DNA of 64,000 nt from Cardiocondyla obscurior. Lineage: Eukaryota; Arthropoda; Insecta; Hymenoptera; Formicidae. Shown here piece after piece: positions 36,448 through 45,802 of this stretch. The position numbers and the translations under genes are program-made. Numbering within the stretch: the stretch's first letter is position 1; each line of letters opens with the position of its first letter. The stretch is taken from the NCBI RefSeq assembly GCF_019399895.1, contig NC_091885.1, positions 124,001 to 188,000 on the forward strand, written 5' to 3'. The notes under the pieces were generated by a model, which was given only the letters and a program-made list of their open reading frames with translations, was not told the DNA's origin and did no database searches.

Positions 36448-37518
36448 TGTAAGAGTTAGGTCGCTAGGCAACTAGGTTCAGTTGGCCGCCTGCGAGTTAG
36501 TACCAAAGAAGTGGCAACCCTGCTTAGTTCATAAAAGTGAACGCGCGAGGGCAGCACGATCTCTTTTAAATTGTAACGTCTGCTAGCCGAGCGAAACTCT
36601 CGAACGAGGAGTTGGCATAGTGGCGCGGTCAGGGTTGGATACGAGACAAGGCCCAATAAAGTAACTAACGAGTATTCTAAGTAGTAAATTTATTGTTATC
36701 CTTCGCCGCCGGCTACAGCTAAATTTCCTCAGAAGTGGGATTACCGAAGGATTCCATCCAACGGCCTCAAAGAGGAGCAGACGACGCAAAAAATCGGAGC
36801 AAGTCCGAGGAACACGTGCTACCTATACTGGTACTCTGGAGTATAGGCAGCTAAGGAGCAGGCCACGCAGTAGGCAGCCTCCTGTGAGTACAAGCAACCT
36901 GTATTGGAGTTGCAGAGAATCCTGGAGTGGGACGAAACGGCTAAACGATGACCGACTTCGACGAGGAAGCGGAGCGATCACGCCTGCAAGGCATGACTGT
37001 CGAAGCTCTGAAAAAAGAGGCGAAGAAACGTGAATTAATCGTCACCGGAAATAAAGAAGCTATGTAGAGTCTATGCTCAAATACCTAAAAAATCAAGAGG
37101 CCGGTGAGGGTCCCAGTGGAGCGGAGCAATCCTGCGACGAAGAAGAGGAGGCAACGGCTCGCTCGACGAAGTCCGCACCTCCAGCGGGGCCAAGGCAACG
37201 GATTCAAGTCCAGCGTCCGGTAGCGGATTTCATCGCAGTCTTCACCGAGCAGATACGGCAGCAGAACCAGCTTTTGCTGGACCAGGTGAAGCAGCTGTTG
37301 CAGCAACCTGGTGCGGTGTCGGTCCCAATCTACGGCGAACCGGCCGAACACGTGGCAGAGCACCTGGAGGAGCAGCCTGCAGTAATTCCTGTGGAAATAG
37401 TAAGCAATGGAAATCATTCATATTCTGATGTAACGTACGCGCCATTTAACTCAGTTAGAATTATAGCGCAACAAATACCTATTTTTGGAGGCGCTGAGGA
37501 TGAAAACGTCCTAGCGTG
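36448..37518 (+). mobile_element. Gypsy-like retroelement: short LTR, primer-binding site, gag fragment
   Basis: A probable 170-bp LTR runs from TGTAAGAGTTAGG (36448) to GAGTTGGCA (36617). It is followed by TGGCGCGGTCAGGG (about 36621), resembling gypsy primer-binding sites. A leader leads to the gag. It ends at 37518, where the Polinton terminus starts. No pol or second LTR is seen. Confidence 0.5.
36948..37518 (+). pseudogene. Retroelement gag with SAP-like N-terminus, broken and truncated
   Basis: The ATG at 36948 opens MTDFDEEAERSRLQG, then MTVEALKKEAKKREL, a SAP-like helix pair, and meets a TAG at 37065. The frame beginning 37073 continues with KYLKNQEAGEG, a Gln-rich stretch (EQIRQQNQLLLDQVKQLLQQ) and ends IPIFGGAEDENVLA at the Polinton junction. 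The block IPIFGG.EDENV is typical of gypsy gag. Two defects: a shift at 37065-37073 and loss of the 3' part at 37519. Confidence 0.6.
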
Positions 37519-38305
37519 AGTAGATGTATATAGGCCGGTTCTGGACCAATTCGTGTTAGTGTGTTCGTGTGACCTAGGGCGAGGGGTAATGACGTCACGC
37601 GGGGAGGGGTGTTTTTCCAGGAATCGCCCCTTTGTCTGCGATTCTTGAAACAAATTGTTTATAAATATAACAATAACATAAAAGTTATGAAATTTGATAT
37701 TTTAATTACGAAATTTGATATTTTTAAAAATAGATAAGTGCGTTATCTCGCCGCGGTATTTTCCTGCGGCATCGCGAATTTCAAAAGGTTTGAATTTTTT
37801 TCAAATGGGGAAGTGGGGGGGTCTTATTTTTCACAGGGGGTAGGAAGGGGTGTTGGGGTGATCATGCGAGTCTTAGTCATGACGTCGGCGGCGAGCGGCG
37901 GGGCGGCGGCGGATCGCAAAGGATCGCGCGCCCATCGTTCCCTCTCGCTCGCACCCGTTCGCGCCGCCTATCGTTCCCTCTCGCTCGCTCTCGTTCACGC
38001 GTTCGTCACCATCGACTACGACTCGCTCGCACCCGTTCGCGCCGCCTATTGTTTATCAACAATTCTTTTACACGCTCATACGATTCGAATGCGGGTGACG
38101 CTGCACGTACACCCCCGGCTAATCGCGCCTCCTTCTTATCTTATTTCTCTCACCCAGATACGTATGTTGCATACGAACGAGGCGGGACTCACGGCTCACA
38201 ATTATAATAAAATGAAGGATGGAATAGAAGCGATTAAAAAAATGATACGTGTCGATTACAAAAGTATATATTTATTATATGAATATGCGTTACAATATAT
38301 TACAT
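37519..38305 (+). repeat. Polinton left terminal inverted repeat
   Basis: Matches the complement of 61269-62225 from the tip to about GTTACAATATATTACA at 38305. Contains the CACGCGGGGAGGGGTG block, GGCATCGCGAATTTCAAA, one 78-bp unit of the CTCGCTCGCACCCGTTCGCG repeat, and CACGCTCATACGATTCGAAT. About 790 bp. Confidence 0.9.
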
Positions 38306-38317
38306 ATTTTTTACGCG

Positions 38318-38475
38318 AGTCTTAGTCAAGGCGTCGGCGGCGAGCGGCGGGGCGGCGGCAGATCGCAAAGTATCGCGCGCCCATCGTTCCCTCTCGCTCG
38401 CACCCGTTCGCGCCGACTATCGTTCCCTCTCGCTCTTGTTCACGCGTTTGTCACCATCGACTACGACTCGCAGTT
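38318..38475 (+). repeat. Partial duplication of TIR interior
   Basis: GCGAGTCTTAGTCAAGGCGT onward repeats the TIR segment at about 37868-38030 (GCGAGCGGCGGGGCGGCGGC, ATCGCGCGCCCATCGTTCCC). It lies just inside the left TIR and is absent at the right end. Confidence 0.8.
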
Positions 38476-40036
38476 TTCATGCGTAGTATGTCGCTTTGAA
38501 ATATAATATTAAACAAAAATTGACACTATGAGGATGCACAACTGTGGGCCCAGGGCTCGAGTGTATTTTCCTCTTCTTATTATTCTTACGATAAGAAAAA
38601 ATTTTAAGAGGTTGCGTTGGAGTTTTATACCGTATCGTTTTTTAATCAATCACTAATGTCGTATTTATCAATCGCTCATGTGGTATTGATTCCTTGCCCA
38701 AGACAATCATCGAAGAGCTGTGCGATTCATGTAATCCGTAAATGGTAAGTATAAAGATAAATAAAATAAAAAATATTTTTATTCGAACAAATAGTAGCCG
38801 TAAAATTTTAATATTACAGAGGGACAATTTTGCGTAAAGCCAACGTCACCGGCGTCTTCATTGCAATCATCATCGTCGTCATCGTCGTCGTTGCTCGCAT
38901 CATATCGATTGTATAAGATAATATCGTTAAAATATATAATTAGTAAATGTTTGAGTTTCCAAAAACACTTCACAAAATTTTTAGAAAAGAAAATGTAGTT
39001 TATTAATTGAACAAAGAATATACAAAAAAAAATAATGAAATAAGAATAATGGAGATATAGAAATGTTAGTTCAATATTAATGGCTTGCCGGTTCTGCGAC
39101 ACGCAAGCAAGCTTTTTCAATTACAGTTCACATATGAAACGAACAGTTATATTATAACTAATTATTTGCTAAGCAGCACGATCTATTCGCATTGAAAATC
39201 GGAAGGCAACTAACTCATCGGAGTGAGTGCTCGCAGCATCTGCTTGCCCTACCTTTGTTCGTAAGGACAACCGCATAATATTACGGGATGGCCCAGGTTC
39301 TCTGAAGATGAAACTTATCAGTCGGTCTACGTGACAGGGTATTTAGTTATAAATTTCTCGTTACTAGCAAGTAACAAAAGAAGAGAGCAAAGTTTCCAAT
39401 CGCACGAAACTTTCCAACGCACAAGCATCATACTATATCTTTCGTTATTCTCTTATTTCCTAACAGTAAAAAATCCCCATTAATTAAATTTTCTTTTGAA
39501 AGCCGTGTATCGTTTGCGTTATATCTCTCTCACTCCTATTTTGTATTTTTCTCGTTCGGTATTGCGTTCAAGTGTCATTCGCGCTCTTGCTCACACCCTT
39601 TCACGCTCTCACTCGCATTCTTTAGTTATCGTCTCCAGATGCGTAACATGCTATCGCTAGATTCTTTTCTATATACCCGTGTGGTCAAAAATCTTTTGCG
39701 TTTTTTATGGGCTTCAAACGTTGTAAAAAATCTTTTTGCGTTTTTCTCTTGGTCAAATGTCGTTCATGCTTTTCTAGTAATCGTTTCAAGATGCCTTCGT
39801 TAGATATGGACGATTCTTTCTACACGGCTATGCGACAAAAATCTTTGGCGTCTTGAATCTTTTGTATCACGTTTCGTTTTCGTTGGCCCGGCGTCTATTT
39901 TCTTTGTTTATTTACGAGGACGAGGACGACGACGACGACGACGACGACGACGATGTGACCATGCCTCATTCTCAGTCTCACATCCATAGCTGCAGGATCT
40001 ATCTCAGAAGCAAAACCAAAAAGTACAATAAGAAAA
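38476..40036. other. Polinton left non-coding region with two Asp-codon repeats
   Basis: No confident gene. A (GAC/GAT)n tract lies at about 38865-38895 on the minus strand and another at 39917-39953 on the plus strand, each within a short open frame (D8 and D10 runs). The second ends about 80 bp before the first CCCH-RING exon and could belong to its 5' leader. Pyrimidine-rich words (TTTCACGCTCTCACTCGCAT) are near 39.6 kb. Confidence 0.4.
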
Positions 40037-40627
40037 ATGGCATATTTTGGAGAACAAGGTATGTATTATAATACAATTTATAATACAATTTATAAAATAA
40101 TTCTATTTTTCTTAAATCATGTAAAAATATTTATTTTTCTGTTTTAGCAAAACAAGAGCTATGCCGCGATTTCCAAAGAGGCAGCTGCTCTAATAGTTAT
40201 TGCGCGTTTGTGCACACCTATAGATATTGTTTTAATTATCAAAACAAAAAGTGCACAAACGTGCAATGCAAATTCTTGCATGTAACGAGCGTGGAGCAGG
40301 CTCGTTACGAAGCCACCTGAGTATCGTCAGCAAAATTATGCTACGAAGTCGGACGCACCCTGCAAAACTCCATCATTTGCGGGGATTATAAAGCGGGCAG
40401 GTGCACGAGGACGGACTGCCAACGTCGGCATATCGGGCACCAGGAAAAAATGGAGTGCATAGTGTGTTGTACGGAAATAGTGATGAACACTTTCGGGGCG
40501 TCTAGTTGCGGGCACGTGTACTGTTATACATGCGCTCTTAAGTGCCAAGGGCCTCCGCGTGTACCAAATGCTAACAGTTGTGTGCCCGGTATGCCGATCC
40601 GTTGCTAGTTATGAACAATTGCTATAG
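40037..40627 (+). pseudogene. CCCH zinc-finger + RING (makorin-like) protein gene, broken
   Basis: Exon 1 (40037-40058) starts MAYFGEQ and joins, through GTATGT..TTTTAG (40059-40147), to exon 2. Exon 2 encodes two CCCH fingers: CRDFQRGSCSNSYCAFVH and CFNYQNKKCTNVQCKFLH. A TGA at 40318-40320 interrupts; the same frame continues to a third finger-like CGDYKAGRCTRTDCQRRH and then a RING: CIVC, CGHVYCYTC and, after a one-base shift near 40575-40585, CPVC, ending at the TAG at 40625. CCCH fingers followed by RING is the makorin arrangement, an RNA-associated E3 ubiquitin ligase. Known Polinton core genes do not include this, so capture from a host is inferred. The gene is convergent with a second CCCH-RING gene at 41428-42072. 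Two lesions make the full protein unlikely. Confidence 0.7.
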
Positions 40628-41427
40628 CTTGTGTCGTTTTTTTGCGTCTATTGTTTGCTTATGTTGTTTTAGCCTATATTGTTTTTTCTTGTGTAGTATT
40701 TTCTTGCCTATATGTTTTATACTTGTATTATTTTAAAATTTTTTAATGTAATTTTTTAATGTATTTTTAAATGTAATTTTTAATGGAATTTTTTTATGTT
40801 TTATGATTAGTTTTTTTGTAGTTTGCTTATGTATATTAAATGTTTTTAGAATATGGTAGTAAATGTGTAGTATTTTCATGATTATGTTTTTTTCTACTTG
40901 TATTATTTTTTAAATTTTTAATTTAATTTTTAATGTATTTTTTTAATGTAATTAAAATGGAATTTTTTTTATGTTGTATGATTAGTTTTTTGGTATATGG
41001 TAGTAAATAAGATTGAAAATATTATATTAAAAACATATTTTATTACTTTTGTCTAAATATATTTTAATTATTAAAAACTTACAAACTAATAAATATGTGT
41101 ACAATTACTTTAGAATAAAATATAATATAAAAATAAATATATAATATAAAAAAGAAATAATACAAAGAAATAATAAAAATGAATTAAAAAAGTAAACTAT
41201 TAAAAAATAAAATAATACAAATGAAATAATAAAATAAAACTTAACCTAAACTTATATGAATATATAATATAAAAAAGAAATAATAAAAATGAATTAAAAA
41301 AGTAAACTAATAAAAAATGAAAATAATAAAATAAAACTTAACTTAAACTTATAAACGAAAAATTTTTTTTTTTTTTTTTTTAGCGTCCTCCGTCTATTTC
41401 TTGTTTTTCCTTTTCTGGAGTCTTTAG
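40628..41427. other. AT-rich spacer between convergent CCCH-RING genes
   Basis: About 800 bp rich in A and T with repeated TTTTTAATGTA and AATAATAAAATAAA words; several AATAAA-like signals on both strands could end the two facing transcripts. Two diverged copies of a ~120-bp segment lie at about 40690-40850 and 40880-41000. No coding. Confidence 0.5.
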
Positions 41428-42072
41428 TCATTGTCTGAAACAAAAAAAAAAAATTATTAAAAAAATATAAAATAAAATGTATTAAAAAATAATAAATAAA
41501 ATTTATTTAAAATATACTTACATAGATTTATCTGCACCTTCCAGTTTGCACACCGTGCAGAGATATTTGGGCACTTGGCCCTGCATGGAAAATGGTATTA
41601 TTTTTATGCACGGTGTTCAATATGAGTGGCCACAAATTAATGCCTGGACCCCCTTGTAGTGCTGCACCAGGCAGAAATTGCATCTTGGCGTGTTATCCTC
41701 TGTAATTTAAAAATTAATATTAATTAATTAAAAAAAAAAAAAAAAAAAAAATTTACTGGGAAATGTCCCATTCTCGCAAGAGAGGCACTCCCACATGCAC
41801 TCTCCAAGTAAATTCTTGGTGCATGAGTGAGGCCTCTGATCCGGCGGGTGCGTTTCGCGAAGTAAGTATGCCAGGCGTTTTACTTCGCAAAACGCCGTTT
41901 CCGTCATCGGCCGTACGTGGTTATTGATTTCGTCCATCTCATCCTGGTTAAGGTAGACGAATTTACAGGTGCTGCCTGTTAGGCACACCGATTTTGTACA
42001 TCGCCGGACCTCGTGGAACATCTTGCAATCTGTTCTGGCACATACTTTCATTAGGTAGTCTCTGCAACTCAT
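41428..42072 (-). pseudogene. Second CCCH + RING protein gene, three exons, RING Cys replaced by stop
   Basis: Exons 42072-41757, 41699-41522 and 41434-41428 join in phase through GTAAAT..ATTACAG and GTAAGT..TTTCAG. The protein starts MSCRDYLMKVCARTDCKMFH, a CCCH finger, then a second Cys-rich finger (CLTGSTCKFVYL), a helix-rich linker and CMWECLSCENGTFP. Exon 2 carries the RING: CNFC, CGH, PC and CTVC. The TGA at 41617-41619 falls at the position of a zinc-binding cysteine between the CGH and PC ligands. The protein otherwise ends shortly after the RING. Same domain order as the gene facing it at 40.0-40.6 kb but very diverged, so an old duplication or two captures. Function inferred: ubiquitin ligase acting on RNA-bound targets. 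Confidence 0.65.
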
Positions 42073-42430
42073 TTTAAATGAGATCTTGCCGAAAATTTTT
42101 TTCTATATAATTTTGATTAGATCTTACCAAAAAACAACAAAAGCCAAAAAAACAATATAAGCAAAAAACGACAACAGCAATAATAAAAACGACAACAGCA
42201 ATAATAAAAAACAACACAAGCAATAATAAAAACAACAGAAGCAATAAAAAACAATAGAAGCAATTTTGACATGTGCACTCCTCGACTGGCGAGCGACTGA
42301 CTGACGAGCGACCGACTGAAAATCACGTGCTGCGTTTCCATCCGCTTCCATATGTGTGTTCGTAAATGCACAATGAATGATGCTTAAAGAAGCGGATATA
42401 CGAACGGACTTAAGGCCCTTTCGGTGTAAT

Positions 42431-43060
42431 TCATTCAGCCGGCGTATCGATCCACATGATGAAACTTTTTGCAATACCCAGGTGTATGAATAAGGTTGAC
42501 ATATCTACCGGGTGCACATTTTCTGTTTGCCCGACTCTGATTAACGAAACAAGAGCCGCATCGCCAGAGAGAATATCATTGATGGTAATCCACCCCCGCG
42601 CTTTTTCCATGATTATTCTAGCGAGTGTGATCTCTTGCTCCGTCCACATCTGGGCTCGCCGAGGCAAGATTCCGTCTAGAACACACGGTATTGCCTGCCA
42701 CTTTATTTCACAGAATCGTTCCTCTAGTCGGAAACACTCATAAGGTAGTCTACAGGTTCTGCGAGCCCAGTCGCGAAGATGTACCGTAATCGACGTAGCA
42801 CTAACATCGTCGACGATTCCTCTTTGCCACTTTAAACCTTCTCGGATAGCAACGAGGGTTCCCACTGTAAGTTCATGTGGTAACAGCATGAGGTTGGCTG
42901 CTATAATCCTCATAAATACAGTCAATTGTTCAAGCATCTCCAAATGAGCCTTCTCTCCGTTAATTAATTTCATCCAAAATAACGTAGGTGATTGTACGGG
43001 TATCATGCGTACTTCGTACGGCCAGCGGGTCAGTTGTCTTATATTGATGTCGGAAATCAT
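42431..43060 (-). CDS. Tudor-domain protein carried by the Polinton
   Basis: An open frame of 209 codons starts directly after a splice acceptor (TTTTTTCAG|ATG). A 74-bp intron (43061-43134, GTAAGT donor) separates it from a 5'-leader exon. The pattern fits an extended Tudor domain: VQSPTLFWMKL, a helix LEMLEQLTVFMR, GTLVAI, WQRGIVDDVS, TVHLRDWARR (the DYG-type strand), LPYECFRL, FCEIKWQAIPCVLDGILP. A C-terminal ~65 residues follow. Tudor proteins bind symmetrically dimethylated arginine, most often on Piwi proteins, and organise germ granules. A Tudor gene is not part of the known Polinton core. The frame is intact whereas its CCCH-RING neighbours are broken. Divergent from the Cys-rich gene at 43891. 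A role against the piRNA pathway is a guess from the domain. A degenerate domain of another Royal-family type cannot be excluded without a profile search. Confidence 0.7.
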   Translation of the reverse strand: MISDINIRQLTRWPYEVRMIPVQSPTLFWMKLINGEKAHLEMLEQLTVFMRIIAANLMLLPHELTVGTLVAIREGLKWQRGIVDDVSATSITVHLRDWARRTCRLPYECFRLEERFCEIKWQAIPCVLDGILPRRAQMWTEQEITLARIIMEKARGWITINDILSGDAALVSLIRVGQTENVHPVDMSTLFIHLGIAKSFIMWIDTPAE

Positions 43061-43233
43061 CTGAAAAAATTTTTTATATTAAGCGGTATTTTTTAAAAAA
43101 AGATATTAAAAATAATATCAGAAAAGATACTTACATTTTTTTTTAATTGGTACTTGGCGACGATCAGTTACCGATGCTTGGTTGCAAGAAACTGATCGCT
43201 CGACAGTTGAAGAACTTATCTCGATCCAAATTG

Positions 43234-43240
43234 TTTTATA
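43234..43240 (-). promoter_or_regulatory. TATA box of the Tudor gene
   Basis: TATAAAA on the minus strand, about 100 bp before the GTAAGT donor of the 5' leader exon. Position relative to a plausible start of transcription near 43205 is normal. Confidence 0.5.
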
Positions 43241-43314
43241 GAGATAAAAAATTATCGTTATCACTCGCGTTGTCACTCACGTTGCCACTCACATTGCCAC
43301 TCACGTTACCCCCG

Positions 43315-43735
43315 CATCAATGAAAAATAGACTGCTAAGAGAACAAAAGACTATGCGGCTAAATTCAAAGACTGCAAACGGAGGTAGTTGCTATTTAGCA
43401 GATATGCATTTCATTTCTCGGAAAGAGATAAGGTAACGATTTTAATTCCCCCACATCATTAAAAAATAGACTGCTAAGAGAACAAAAGACTATGCGGCTA
43501 AATTCAAAGACTGCAAACGGAGGTAGTTGCTATTTAGCAGGTGTGCATTTCTTTTCTCGGAAAGAGATAAGGTAACGATTTTAATTTCCCCACATCATTG
43601 AAAAATAGACTGCTCAGATAACAAAAACTATGCGGCTAAACTCAAAGACTCTGCAAACGGGGTAGTTGCTATTTAGCGGGTGTACATTTCTTTTATCGGA
43701 AAGAGATAAGATAGCAATTTTTAAATACCGCGAAG
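43315..43735. repeat. Three ~143-bp tandem repeats between divergent genes
   Basis: Units start near 43316, 43457 and 43602 and share AATAGACTGCTAAGAGAACA, ACTATGCGGCTAAATTCAAA, GGTAGTTGCTATTTAGCAGG and TCTCGGAAAGAGATAAGGTA. The third is most diverged. They lie between the Tudor gene (minus) and the Cys-rich gene (plus), where enhancer or origin-type elements would be expected. Confidence 0.8.
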
Positions 43736-43818
43736 TGAAGCTTATTATTAAATGACTCATTATAATTTGAGAGAGGGTAAAAAATGTGTCACATGATTAA
43801 TCAGGAGTAGGGGTAGAA

Positions 43819-43826
43819 TATAAAGC
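43819..43826 (+). promoter_or_regulatory. TATA box of the Cys-rich gene
   Basis: AATATAAAGC about 70 bp before the ATG at 43891, with no intron needed between them. Confidence 0.45.
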
Positions 43827-43890
43827 ATTCCTTAGGCCTCTTTTGTAACCACGCGCGCGAATCTTATTAGTGATTGAGCGATCGACGATA

Positions 43891-44316
43891 ATGAACGTTG
43901 ACGTGAGAATAGAAATCGGTGAAGAAATCGGTGAAGAAATAGAAATAGAAATCGGTGAGGAAATCGACGAGGTTCATCCCCTGTCGGAGGATAGTGCTTG
44001 CGAAACCGACGATGACAATGACGAAACGGTTGAAAATACTACGCGCAAAACGATCAATTTACGGAATTTAACCACGATTAATCTGCGTACGAAATTTTGT
44101 GCCATATATTTTTATTACGGTGACGGGCGAGGATACAACGTGTGCGCTTCTTGTTTGGTATTGATGCGAAACGATTTCAACGACTCCGTCTTCAAGATTC
44201 GTAAACACGTCGTAGGATCTTACGAAAGTCTCAATGGTACGTGGTGCTTGAACTGTAGAGCCGCAACATTCGTTGTAATTTCGTGCGATATGTGCCCGGT
44301 ATGCACGACTGTGTGA
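43891..44316 (+). CDS. Acidic, Cys-rich small protein, unknown
   Basis: The ATG at 43891 was chosen because it is the first ATG after the TATA box; the frame is open a little further upstream. Of 141 residues the first ~50 are acidic with a Glu-Ile repeat (EIGEEIGEEIEIEIGEEI). The second half has paired cysteines: CASC, CLNC, CDMCPVC, spaced as in a zinc ribbon or a degenerate RING, around a strand-rich region. It sits head-to-head with the Tudor gene. The repeat GAAATCGGTGAAGAAATCGG shows recent internal duplication. I do not recognise the family; the zinc-binding reading is inferred from cysteine spacing alone. Confidence 0.55.
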   Translation: MNVDVRIEIGEEIGEEIEIEIGEEIDEVHPLSEDSACETDDDNDETVENTTRKTINLRNLTTINLRTKFCAIYFYYGDGRGYNVCASCLVLMRNDFNDSVFKIRKHVVGSYESLNGTWCLNCRAATFVVISCDMCPVCTTV

Positions 44317-44334
44317 GCAATGTACTTCGATTCC

Positions 44335-44565
44335 GTACTCGCGTTGCTAATGCCGTTGTTTTGTCGTATTTATCGCTAATGTCGTTGTTTTATTGTATGT
44401 ATTGCTAATGTCGTTGTTTTGTTGTATTTATTGCCAATGTCGTTGTTTTGTTGTATTTATTGCCAATGTCGTTGTTTTGATGTATTTATTGCCAATGTCG
44501 TTGTTTTGTTGTATTTATTGCTAATGTCGTTGTTTTGTTGTATTTATTGCTAGTGTCGTTTTTTC
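44335..44565 (+). repeat. ~30-bp minisatellite (GCTAATGTCGTTGTTTTGTT)
   Basis: About seven units of GTATTTATTGCCAATGTCGT plus TGTTTTGTT lie between the Cys-rich gene stop and the PolB start. No coding. Confidence 0.85.
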
Positions 44566-45802
44566 AACATTAACGTGCGAGCATCGGTGCGAGAATCATT
44601 TAAAAATGGATTAAAGTTTTCTCGAAAAAAAGCGCGAACTCCTGGTGCAGGCTGACGCCGTGACCACTCTGGGAAAATTTTTCGTGTGGCTTGAGAGATG
44701 TGACGATCTAGTGAATCGACTCGAGGAACGCAGTCGCGTCAAGCAAACGCGCGTATCCGTCGGGTGCGCGCAATCCACGGTGGCGAGTATTGCGCGACTC
44801 TTGGGTGCCAGGAAACATTTGTACGGACGTTACGTGCACCAGGGTGGCGAGTATGCGAGCACCAGTGCTGCCGATGGTGATGGTGACAACGCAGCTGGTG
44901 AACTCGAGTGGCGCGAGATCGAGACCGCGTTCAAAAGTCGTATCGCAACGGGTGTGGTAATAAACGCAAACTACATCGAGCCGCTGCGATTCCTGGAGGA
45001 CGCCGGTAACGCGGTGTGCGAGCGCGTACAGGACATCGTGCGTAAAAATAATTGCGTGAAAGTGAACACCGCGTTCAATGGTGAATTCACGGCTGGGGAC
45101 AAACGCGCCAACAAAAGTATAACCACGAAAAACTGTGAGATCTTTCGAGATACTGATGTACGCGAGTGGTACCGACTACATGTTATCGAACCCACGCTGG
45201 CTTCTCTCGAGGAGTTTCAGGAGCGCGACAGCGGATGGGCGTTGTCGCGAATTTTGAACTTGTTGATCAACGTAAACAAGTACAATCCGATGCGTGAGGG
45301 ATGTCACGTTACATTGTCGCGGAAGATAGTCGCTAAAAAAGCAGTGATATGCGTAAAATCGATGGACGACAAGTGTCTCGCGTGGTCGGTGGTGGCAGCT
45401 CTGTATCCCGTGAAGCCGCACGTGGATCGGGAATCGTCGTACCCGCATTACGCAACGGTGCTGAACGTCGAGGTTGTGCAGTTTCCCGCGACTCTTAAAG
45501 ACGTTGCGAAACTCGAACGATTTAATGATATCTCGATCAACGTGTACGTCACAAAGACACGTGGAAAAGAAATAAACGTTCTACCTATACGCCTCAGCAA
45601 TGAGAAGAAAAAGCGACACGTAAATTTATTGTACGTGCAACGCGACAACAACGATGACAACGATAACCAGGAAGTGGGACACTTTGCGTGTATCAATAAT
45701 CTATCACGCCTCGTCAGTTCGCAACTAAGCAAACGCGAGCATCGTAAACACATTTGTGATCGGTACGTATGGGTTTTTAAATATATAATTGATTTTTTCT
45801 TT

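Noticed and set aside
42117..42474. Frames of 84-116 codons downstream of the Tudor gene
   Set aside because: They overlap the end of the Tudor gene out of frame and continue through CAA/CAG-rich low-complexity DNA.
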